Shown piece after piece: positions 1-4,813 of a stretch of 5,809 nt of DNA. The notes below the pieces were generated by a model, which made no database searches, was not told the origin of the DNA, and worked only from the letters and a program-made list of their open reading frames with translations. Source of the DNA: Acetobacter sp. GTDB lineage: Bacteria; Pseudomonadota; Alphaproteobacteria; RF32; CAG-239. Within the stretch, counting starts at the first letter, position 1. Every line of letters begins with the position of its first letter. The position numbers and the translations under genes are program-made. Location: contig JAMPED010000059.1 in the NCBI GenBank assembly GCA_023665325.1, forward strand, positions 1 to 5,809, written 5' to 3'.

Positions 1-110
1 TCTCGTGAGAGTATGAGTGACACGGTGTGGAAGGGAGATCCCTTGACGGCTGTTTTACAGCCGAGGGATGACGGCGGAGGATGGATTGTTGTCCCCCTCA
101 TCTCCTCTCA
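1..110. repeat. Intergenic palindromic repeat-like sequence downstream of the aas-type gene
   Basis: No reading frame of note lies here. The core is a strong imperfect palindrome at 38-69. Outer arms ATCCCT (38-43) and AGGGAT (64-69) pair, inner arms CGGCTGT (47-53) and ACAGCCG (57-63) pair, the loop is TTT, and TGA (44-46) is bulged. The flanks are purine/pyrimidine-skewed, with repeated CTCAT/CTCTCAT words at 97-110. There is no T-tract on either side, so it is not a classical intrinsic terminator, although on the minus strand it would form a hairpin in the 3' untranslated region of the gene ending at 123. It resembles the dispersed 'GTCATCCC...GGGATGAC' intergenic repeats of several alphaproteobacteria. 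That comparison is from memory and copy number cannot be judged here. The left edge may be cut by the window. Confidence 0.5.
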
Positions 111-122
111 TAGGTGCAATAT

Positions 123-3100
123 TTAAAGCGTTTCTAGTTCTTTTTTGGCGGTTTGGTAGTCGAATTTGCCAGTGCCTAAGACGGGCGGCTTTTTCTGATA
201 TATCACCTTTTTCGGAACCCAAAGTTCGCTGAACCCTTCGGTTTTGAAAAAGGTTTTAATCTCTGCAAGATTGGCTTGTTCGGCGGCGGTGATGAAAATC
301 ATCTGTTCGCCCTTTTTCTCATCTGGCAGGGTGACTATTCCTTGTATGTAACCCGTGTATAGCTTATCTAAGGCAGCCTCAACTGCTGTTAATGATACCA
401 TTTCACCGGCAATTTTTGCAAAGCGTTTGGCTCGACCGTGGATGGTTACAAAACCATCATCATCAAGGCTGACTATATCGCCCGTGTCATACCAATTATT
501 AACCGGTGGTTGAAGTTTCTCGGGGGCGTCTGCTTTCATATAGCCTTGCATAATGTTATCGCCAGAAACGAGCAGCTTACCGCCCTCTTCTATTCCGCTA
601 ACTGGTTCGAGTTTATATTTCACTCCGGGGAGTAACCGCCCGACTGAGCCACTTTTACGGTGCATTGGTGTATTGATACACAATACCGGCGAAGTTTCGG
701 TGGTGCCGTAGCCCTCTAAAAGGCGGACACCGAATTTATCCATCCACAAGTTATAGGTTTGGTCTTTTAGTTTTTCACCCCCGACAACAGCATACTTCAC
801 ATTAAAGAAGTCATACGGATGTCCCATACGTCCATAGCCATAGAAAAATGTGTCTGTGCCGCATATTATTGTAGCGTTTGTATCATATACTAGCTCTGGA
901 ACAATCCGGTAATGCAATGGCGAGGGGTAAAAGAATGTACGGACGCCAAAGAGCATCGTTAAAATTGTACCGACAGACAGACCAAACGAATGGAACATAG
1001 GCAGGGCGTTAAAGAAAACATCTGTTGAGTTAAACGCAATGACGGTACTTACCTGATAACGATTTGCTTGCAGGTTTTTATGCGAAAGCAGAACGGCTTT
1101 AGGCATTCCCTCTGAGCCGGAGGTGAACAACACAACCGCTGTCTCTTCTGCTTTATTTTCTGGTAATCTGCACAGTAAGTGGCGGGCAAAGCCTTTGAGC
1201 TTGGTTTTAAGCGAGATTTCTTTAGCAAAATCTTCAAGATATACTAGTTTTACACCTGCGTTTTCTATCCCTGCTTCCAAATGTTCTAAACGAGCTTGCT
1301 CAATAAATTTCTTTGAGGTTAAAACGGTTTTTACACCAACGGTTTTTAATGATGAGGTTACTTGAGCCACACCTTGTGAGAAGTTTACCATCACGGGGAC
1401 TTTATCCACACTTTCAAGTGCAAAGAAGCTGATGACGTTAACTAGCATATTTGGCAGCATTAAGCCGATGTATTTTTCATCTGTAAAAGCTTTTTCATAA
1501 GCTGCACCGAGAACATAAGATTTTTTGATGAATGAATTATAGGTTTGGGGTTTGCGGGTGATGTCCTCTGCGATTTTATGATTCCAACCGTGAGTTTTGG
1601 CGGCATCTAAGAGCGACGTGAAGATATTTTCATCCACATCTGAGGTTTTATATATCATATCCGCCATTAGCTCGTAAAGTTTTAAGGAGATGGCGTGGCG
1701 ACGATCGCGTCCTTTAAACTTATCACTTATTTCGATTTTCATCGGTTTTAAGATGGTCATAGTGATTTTGGGGAATAGACGAGTTTTGAACTTGTTGTTC
1801 ATATAAGACAGCTTGCTGTATTGCGCACCGTTAATACGAATCGGTAAAATACGAGCATTGGCACGTTCAGCAATCACCCCTGCCCCTTCATAGACTTTCA
1901 TTAAACCGCCGGTGGTGGTGATACGTCCTTCAGGGAATATCATCAGTTTTGAGCCTTTTTGTACTTCGTCTATCATTTCTCTGATAGAAAATGGCGAGGT
2001 TGGGTCTACGGGTAAGAAGCGTACAACTAAGCCAAAAAACTTGACATACCAAGTTTTTGCCCACTCAGTATTGATGGCAAAGGTGATTTTTTCAGGCATA
2101 AACGCGGCTATCAGCAAGCCATCTAAAAGCGAGGTGTGGTTAGCAATGATGATGGTATTGGTGCGGGCGCGTTTGATATTATCTATTCCTTGCAGGCGGA
2201 CTCTATATAAGATACCGAGAACAGCCTGAAAAACAGAACGTAGCAAAGCGTCTGGCAATAATGCTGCAATGTAGAGAAACACAAATAAATTAGCGATGGA
2301 GGCAAATAAAAACAGTTCTGGAATCGTGACTCCCATAGAGAGGAGGACAACGGCTAACACGGCAACCAGTGCCATTCCGAAAGCATTTAAGATGTTGTTG
2401 CCAGCAATAACGGCGGCGGTGTATGCTTTGGGAGCATTGGTTTGCATTAACGCGTTTAAGGGAACAATATACATTCCACCAAAAAATGCCAGCAAAAACA
2501 GCGCAACAGTGATTTTATCTGCCGATGGTGTGGAGAAGAATGCACCAATGGTGATGAGTTCGCTCGGGGTTTGGTAATTTTTAGTGAGAGCATAAAGGGC
2601 GTATAAGCTTAACCCCATTCCCAGCGCTGAGATTGGTAAATAAGTGGCGTGTATCAATCCTTTCATAATTTTGCCGCAAGTAAGCGAGCCGAATGCGACA
2701 CCTAAAGAAAACGTGATTAAGAAAAAGGTGATGACACCGGCAGAGGCGTGTAGAATCTGACCGGCTAATGGATATATTTGGACGGCAACTAATGCACCAA
2801 TCGTCCAGAACCACGTTGCGCCTAAAATACTTTTGAAAACGATTTGATTTTTATAGATAATTTTAAATGTGTCGCTTAAGGCTTTGAAAATATTTTTAGA
2901 TATTTCCGCATTTGGACGTGGAGCTGGAGCGTCTGGAATTTTTTGTGAGGCGATAACGCCGCAAAGTGCCAGAGCTATCAATACAGCTATGGCGGCACTG
3001 ACAGGAAGCAGCGTACCTAAAATAAGCCCCAAGAGAATCGCAGTGTATGTGGTGGCTTCAACATACGCATTAGCGCTTATCAGCTCATCTTTATTCAATA

Positions 3101-3488
3101 ATTGTGGTAAAAGAGCGTATTTGATTGGTCCGAAAAAAGCAGATTGTGTTCCCATTAAGGCTAAGAGAATGACCAAAAGTGTTAGATTTTCGGTATAGAA
3201 CACAAACGCTACGGCGCACATCAATAAAAGTTCGGTAATTTTTAAGACCCGAGCGATGGCTGCTCGGTTATATTTATCAGCAACTTCGCCAGCTGTAGCT
3301 GAAAAGAGGAAAAATGGCAGAATAAAAAGTCCTGCGATGATGTTTGAGAGGATGTCTGCCTTGTCTGTCATTTTGAATGCAACCATCGTTAACAGGGCAT
3401 TTTTGAACAGGTTATCATTTAGCGCACCTAAAAACTGAGTTATCAATAAAGGAAGAAAGCGGTTGGATTTTAATAAATTCTTAGACAT
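123..3488 (-). CDS. aas: Fused LplT-type lysophospholipid transporter / 2-acyl-glycerophosphoethanolamine acyltransferase / acyl-ACP synthetase
   Basis: The 1121-residue inner-membrane protein is predicted to flip lysophospholipid (chiefly lyso-PE) inward and re-acylate it with acyl-ACP that it makes itself from fatty acid and ATP. Residues about 10-415 are a multi-helix major facilitator (LplT-like) domain with the N-terminal segment TQFLGALNDNLFKNALL. Residues about 425-615 are a PlsC-type acyltransferase with HTSLLD (HX4D, H451-D456) and FPEGR (518-522). Residues about 640-1121 are an AMP-forming acyl ligase with phosphate loop FTSGSEGMPK (788-797), YGTTETSP (927-934), YDTGD (1000-1004), hinge GRAKRF (from 1018) and C-terminal catalytic lysine K1108 in GTGKFDY. 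All key residues are present. In E. coli LplT (397 aa) and Aas (719 aa) are separate adjacent genes, and their summed length matches this fusion. The start is supported by GGAGGA (plus-strand 3494-3499), five bases upstream of ATG. The gene is divergent from the tRNA and apparently monocistronic. The symbol follows the E. coli acyltransferase/ligase half. Confidence 0.93.
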   Translation of the reverse strand: MSKNLLKSNRFLPLLITQFLGALNDNLFKNALLTMVAFKMTDKADILSNIIAGLFILPFFLFSATAGEVADKYNRAAIARVLKITELLLMCAVAFVFYTENLTLLVILLALMGTQSAFFGPIKYALLPQLLNKDELISANAYVEATTYTAILLGLILGTLLPVSAAIAVLIALALCGVIASQKIPDAPAPRPNAEISKNIFKALSDTFKIIYKNQIVFKSILGATWFWTIGALVAVQIYPLAGQILHASAGVITFFLITFSLGVAFGSLTCGKIMKGLIHATYLPISALGMGLSLYALYALTKNYQTPSELITIGAFFSTPSADKITVALFLLAFFGGMYIVPLNALMQTNAPKAYTAAVIAGNNILNAFGMALVAVLAVVLLSMGVTIPELFLFASIANLFVFLYIAALLPDALLRSVFQAVLGILYRVRLQGIDNIKRARTNTIIIANHTSLLDGLLIAAFMPEKITFAINTEWAKTWYVKFFGLVVRFLPVDPTSPFSIREMIDEVQKGSKLMIFPEGRITTTGGLMKVYEGAGVIAERANARILPIRINGAQYSKLSYMNNKFKTRLFPKITMTILKPMKIEISDKFKGRDRRHAISLKLYELMADMIYKTSDVDENIFTSLLDAAKTHGWNHKIAEDITRKPQTYNSFIKKSYVLGAAYEKAFTDEKYIGLMLPNMLVNVISFFALESVDKVPVMVNFSQGVAQVTSSLKTVGVKTVLTSKKFIEQARLEHLEAGIENAGVKLVYLEDFAKEISLKTKLKGFARHLLCRLPENKAEETAVVLFTSGSEGMPKAVLLSHKNLQANRYQVSTVIAFNSTDVFFNALPMFHSFGLSVGTILTMLFGVRTFFYPSPLHYRIVPELVYDTNATIICGTDTFFYGYGRMGHPYDFFNVKYAVVGGEKLKDQTYNLWMDKFGVRLLEGYGTTETSPVLCINTPMHRKSGSVGRLLPGVKYKLEPVSGIEEGGKLLVSGDNIMQGYMKADAPEKLQPPVNNWYDTGDIVSLDDDGFVTIHGRAKRFAKIAGEMVSLTAVEAALDKLYTGYIQGIVTLPDEKKGEQMIFITAAEQANLAEIKTFFKTEGFSELWVPKKVIYQKKPPVLGTGKFDYQTAKKELETL

Positions 3489-3522
3489 TTTAGTCCTCCG
3501 AGAAGTTCTTATAATTGGTATT

Positions 3523-3551
3523 TATCTAGGAAATTTCGGTGATTAGCGCAA
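3523..3551 (-). promoter_or_regulatory. Possible promoter of the aas-type gene
   Basis: Read on the minus strand, TTGCGC (3551-3546) and TAGATA (3528-3523) are separated by 17 bases, giving a leader of roughly 30 bases before the ATG at 3488. Both boxes are poor matches to the sigma-70 consensus, but the spacing is ideal and no better pair is seen in the 165-base intergenic region. A TATAAG lies nearer the start but lacks a partner -35 box. Confidence 0.3.
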
Positions 3552-3609
3552 GTTTTTTGGGAATTTTTCCACATCTAAAAAAATTTTGCACATTTTTTTA
3601 TTTTTATTA

Positions 3610-3638
3610 TTGACAATCTGATTTTTTATCTGTAAATA
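3610..3638 (+). promoter_or_regulatory. Promoter of tRNA-Met
   Basis: A perfect -35 box TTGACA (3610-3615) is followed after 17 bases by TAAATA (3633-3638), a weaker -10 box. Transcription would start near 3645, about ten bases before the mature 5' end of the tRNA. The surrounding sequence is very AT-rich. The -10 assignment is the uncertain part: AATACT at 3635-3640 is an alternative with a longer spacer. Confidence 0.6.
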
Positions 3639-3654
3639 CTCTTTCGTACCTGAT

Positions 3655-3731
3655 GGCTGAGTAGCTCAGTTGGTTAGAGCAGAGGAATCATAATCCTTGT
3701 GTCGGGGGTTCGAATCCCTCCTTAGCTACCA
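3655..3731 (+). tRNA. tRNA-Met (anticodon CAT, elongator type)
   Basis: A complete 77-nt cloverleaf with encoded CCA. The acceptor stem pairs 3655-3661 with 3721-3727, starting with a G·U pair. The D arm is GCTC/GAGC (3664-3667, 3677-3680). The anticodon stem is GAGGA/TCCTT (3682-3686, 3694-3698), with CAT at 3689-3691 after T33 and followed by AA. The variable loop is GTGTC. The T arm is GGGGG/CCCTC around the loop TTCGAAT (3709-3715). The discriminator is A3728 and CCA is 3729-3731. The initiator type is excluded because the anticodon stem lacks the three consecutive G-C pairs. A tRNA-Ile2 (lysidine-modified CAT) is a formal alternative, but the anticodon and T arms match alphaproteobacterial elongator tRNA-Met as I remember it. 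The gene has its own promoter and terminator. Confidence 0.95.
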
Positions 3732-3738
3732 TTAGAAA
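3713..3738 (+). repeat. tRNA-tail direct repeat, copy 1 (att-like, within the intact tRNA)
   Basis: The last 19 bases of the tRNA gene (T-arm 3' strand, acceptor 3' strand, ACCA) plus seven downstream bases TTAGAAA are repeated exactly, 26 of 26, at 3896-3921. A repeat covering the 3' end of a tRNA is the classic footprint of tyrosine-recombinase integration, with this copy keeping the tRNA whole. No integrase gene is in the window, so the att interpretation is inference. Confidence 0.75.
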
Positions 3739-3772
3739 ATAAGAGTGTCCTTTATGGACGCTCTTATTTTTT
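3737..3772 (+). terminator. Intrinsic terminator of tRNA-Met
   Basis: The stem AAGAGTGTCC (3741-3750) pairs with GGACGCTCTT (3756-3765), with one G·U pair and loop TTTAT. It can extend through four A-T pairs (3737-3740 with 3766-3769), and a T-rich run continues to 3772. It begins six bases after the CCA end, right at the end of the first tRNA-tail repeat. Confidence 0.9.
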
Positions 3773-3773
3773 A

Positions 3774-3895
3774 TTATTAAGACAGGGGATGAGAACCCCA
3801 AAATGGGGTTCGACTACCAGAGCTAGGCAGACGGGAGTATGCCGGTTTGCTCGTGAGAGCAAAAGCTCGCCAGTGCGGCGGAGTGTAACGAAGTC
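3774..3895. other. GC-rich, hairpin-rich insert between the two tRNA-tail copies
   Basis: This stretch is about 57% GC from 3781 to 3900 (68 of 120 bases counted), against much more AT-rich DNA on both sides. It holds a 7-bp hairpin GAACCCC/GGGGTTC (3793-3811, loop AAAAT). It also holds two mutually exclusive GCTC/GAGC hairpins (3849-3860 with loop GTGA, and 3857-3868 with loop AAAA). The 3' part (3870-3899) carries CCAGTGCG and GTAACG..GTCAATC words that loosely match the reverse complement of the 65-bp repeats further right. Nine bases, GGGGTTCGA (3805-3813), also occur in the tRNA T arm at 3705-3713. No convincing gene is seen. It may be a small non-autonomous element, a REP-type sequence or a structured RNA. 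Confidence 0.5.
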
Positions 3896-3921
3896 AATCC
3901 CTCCTTAGCTACCATTAGAAA
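3896..3921 (+). repeat. tRNA-tail direct repeat, copy 2 (orphan tRNA 3' fragment)
   Basis: An exact 26-base copy of 3713-3738, 183 bases downstream, consists of the final 19 bases of tRNA-Met including ACCA plus TTAGAAA. Nothing upstream of it resembles the rest of a tRNA, so this is a tail fragment and not a second gene. It is followed at once by another terminator, as the intact copy is. Confidence 0.85.
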
Positions 3922-3922
3922 C

Positions 3923-3951
3923 AAAAAAGCACCCATTATGGGTGTTTTTTT
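3923..3951. terminator. Bidirectional intrinsic terminator
   Basis: CACCCA (3930-3935) pairs with TGGGTG (3939-3944) around loop TTA. It is followed by seven T on the plus strand (3945-3951), and preceded by six A (3923-3928) that give a T-tract on the minus strand. It can stop plus-strand transcripts leaving the tRNA region and leftward transcripts from the 91-residue membrane protein gene. Confidence 0.8.
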
Positions 3952-4016
3952 GTTTTGCTTTCTTGTTTATGGATTACCCGCTTTGTGTGATTGACGTTAC
4001 GGCTCGCAATGGGGTA
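3952..4016. repeat. 65-bp direct repeat, copy 1
   Basis: This copy matches 4749-4813 at 62 of 65 positions, differing at 3959 (T/C), 3966 (T/C) and 4013 (G/A), in the same orientation with an offset of 797 bases. It contains the words GGATTACCCGC and GTTACGGCTCGCAATGG. Its reverse complement starts ATTGCGAGCCGTAACG and ends GGTAATCC, resembling the widespread 'ATTGCGAG...GCAATCC' REP-like family (from memory). It ends 10 bases from the stop codon of the 91-residue protein gene. Confidence 0.85.
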
Positions 4017-4026
4017 TGATATTATC

Positions 4027-4302
4027 TCATTCAAGACAATAAAAAAACAATATCAATCCTAGAATAAAAAATGTGAGGTAAAGGATACCATAAAAAGTGT
4101 ATTTATTTGGAAAGCGTTTTTTGATATTTTTTTGATATAAAAGTGGAAAAAATAAATATATTAAAAGGTATGAGATAAACCAATAGGCTTTAAATTCTTT
4201 CAGATTGTCTGCTCTTAAAATGTATGCGTAAGGAAAACTTAGTAAGAAAGGGACAATACTGCCTCCTAATATAAAATAAAAAACTTCTTTTAATTTTTGC
4301 AT
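4027..4302 (-). CDS. Small three-helix integral membrane protein of unknown function
   Basis: The 91-residue hydrophobic protein is not a family I recognise. Three membrane helices are predicted at about residues 7-27, 39-57 and 69-89. The loop between helices 2 and 3 (KNIKKRFPNK, 58-67) is strongly basic and so probably cytoplasmic. With lysines 3 and 5, this gives an N-in, C-out topology. No signal peptidase site, cysteine motif or catalytic motif is seen. The start is well supported: AAGGAG (plus-strand 4309-4314) lies six bases upstream of ATG, and a good promoter lies just before it. The coding sequence is clearly more AT-rich than the aas gene. It is bracketed, with the 83-residue gene, by the 65-bp repeats, which suggests acquired or accessory DNA. 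A small immunity-type membrane protein or a phage/plasmid accessory protein are guesses only. Confidence 0.75.
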   Translation of the reverse strand: MQKLKEVFYFILGGSIVPFLLSFPYAYILRADNLKEFKAYWFISYLLIYLFFPLLYQKNIKKRFPNKYTFYGILYLTFFILGLILFFYCLE

Positions 4303-4321
4303 TTTTAGCTCCTTTTTGTAT

Positions 4322-4350
4322 ATTATATTAGTCTAAAAATAAAAAAGCAA
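4322..4350 (-). promoter_or_regulatory. Promoter of the 91-residue membrane protein gene, overlapping a terminator
   Basis: On the minus strand, TTGCTT (4350-4345) and a perfect TATAAT (4327-4322) are exactly 17 bases apart. Transcription would start near 4315, leaving a leader of only about 13 bases that is nearly filled by the Shine-Dalgarno sequence. The -35 box is part of the descending arm of the terminator of the preceding gene. Confidence 0.65.
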
Positions 4351-4368
4351 CACCAAATGGTGTTGCTT
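4334..4368 (-). terminator. Intrinsic terminator of the 83-residue protein gene
   Basis: Plus-strand arms AAGCAACACC (4345-4354) and GGTGTTGCTT (4359-4368) form a perfect 10-bp stem with loop AAAT. Read leftward, the hairpin is followed by a T-rich tract (TTTTTTATTTTT). It lies 15 bases beyond the stop codon at 4383 and separates the two orphan genes into different transcription units. Confidence 0.88.
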
Positions 4369-4382
4369 GATTACAGGTAAAT

Positions 4383-4634
4383 TTATTTTTTAGAACGCCA
4401 AGGATGATGATAATTATCCTTAAATTTTTCATCTTCAGCTCTACATTTATCTGGAGTATTTGGATATTTGCGATAGCATTCTAAAAGTTCTTCCTCTCCA
4501 ACATTTAAAGGTTTTGAACCCAAACCTGTTCTATCACCAATATATGTAGCCGTATCGGATACTTTTTTTAAAAGTGCGCTTCCTGATTTTTTAGCTGCAA
4601 ATTTTATTCCAGCTGTTACTAATTTATTAACCAT
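4383..4634 (-). CDS. Small basic protein of unknown function with a CX10C pair
   Basis: The protein is 83 residues with the ATG at 4634. A longer in-frame start at 4667 would add eleven residues (MCLIFLFRRTF) but would place the strong Shine-Dalgarno AGGAGA (plus 4641-4646) inside the gene, so the shorter form is preferred. Residues 1-37 are Lys/Ala/Gly-rich and partly amphipathic (KLVTAGIKFAAKKSGSALL). Residues 46-83 are polar, with CYRKYPNTPDKC (C53-C64), an acidic RAEDEKF stretch and a C-terminal HHPWRSKK. There is no transmembrane helix or clear signal peptide. I do not recognise the family. The cysteine pair could form a disulfide or bind metal, but two cysteines alone do not show this. 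The gene is single, with its own terminator, between the 65-bp repeats. Confidence 0.7.
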   Translation of the reverse strand: MVNKLVTAGIKFAAKKSGSALLKKVSDTATYIGDRTGLGSKPLNVGEEELLECYRKYPNTPDKCRAEDEKFKDNYHHPWRSKK

Positions 4635-4640
4635 AAAGGT

Positions 4641-4646
4641 TCTCCT
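4641..4646 (-). promoter_or_regulatory. Ribosome binding site fixing the start of the 83-residue protein
   Basis: AGGAGA on the minus strand lies six bases before the ATG at 4634. The upstream alternative ATG at 4667 has only AT-rich sequence before it (AACTAGAACTTTTG) and no purine-rich site. Confidence 0.75.
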
Positions 4647-4684
4647 AAATAAAAAAATTAAACACAAAAGTTCTAGTTACCTTT

Positions 4685-4712
4685 ATTATATAGGTTATGC
4701 AATATATGAAAA
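4685..4712 (-). promoter_or_regulatory. Possible promoter of the 83-residue protein gene
   Basis: On the minus strand, a perfect TATAAT (4690-4685) is preceded 16 bases upstream by TTTTCA (4712-4707), a 4-of-6 match to TTGACA. The leader would be about 44 bases. A second TATAAT (4727-4722) in this very AT-rich stretch has no good -35 partner. The richness in A and T makes chance matches likely. Confidence 0.4.
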
Positions 4713-4748
4713 TCAATATGTATTATATGTTTTTTTTATATCGTGATT

Positions 4749-4813
4749 GTTTTGCCTTCTTGCTTATGGATTACCCGCTTTGTGTGATTGACGTTACGGC
4801 TCGCAATGGAGTA
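4749..4813. repeat. 65-bp direct repeat, copy 2
   Basis: Second copy of the sequence at 3952-4016, 62 of 65 bases identical and in the same orientation. It abuts the TAG stop codon (4814-4816) of the kinase gene directly, so on the minus strand it forms the start of that gene's 3' untranslated region. No intrinsic terminator for the kinase gene is seen between the stop codon and the next gene, so the repeat may act in 3'-end formation or stability (inference). Confidence 0.85.

Noticed and set aside
438..3438. Several open frames of 60-109 codons on both strands within the aas-type gene
   Set aside because: They are shadows of a gene with complete domain motifs. None has a ribosome binding site or recognisable protein features.
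3789..3908. 39-codon plus-strand open frame (begins MRTPKWGSTTRA) across the GC-rich insert
   Set aside because: It has no properly spaced ribosome binding site, ends inside the duplicated tRNA tail and has repeat-like composition. A frame this short is expected by chance at this GC content.
3896..3914. A second tRNA-Met gene
   Set aside because: Only the last 19 bases match. No D arm, anticodon arm or 5' acceptor strand precedes them.
4027..4634. Toxin-antitoxin or toxin-immunity pair made of the two small genes
   Set aside because: They are separated by a terminator and a new promoter, do not overlap, and show no recognised toxin or DNA-binding motif. It remains a guess.
4635..4667. Longer start for the 83-residue protein, adding MCLIFLFRRTF
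   Set aside because: The strong Shine-Dalgarno at 4641-4646 serves the ATG at 4634, and the upstream ATG has no ribosome binding site.
3952..4813. CRISPR array or phage attachment core from the 65-bp repeats
   Set aside because: There are only two copies, 797 bp apart with genes between and no regular spacers, and no integrase or tRNA lies at the repeats themselves.
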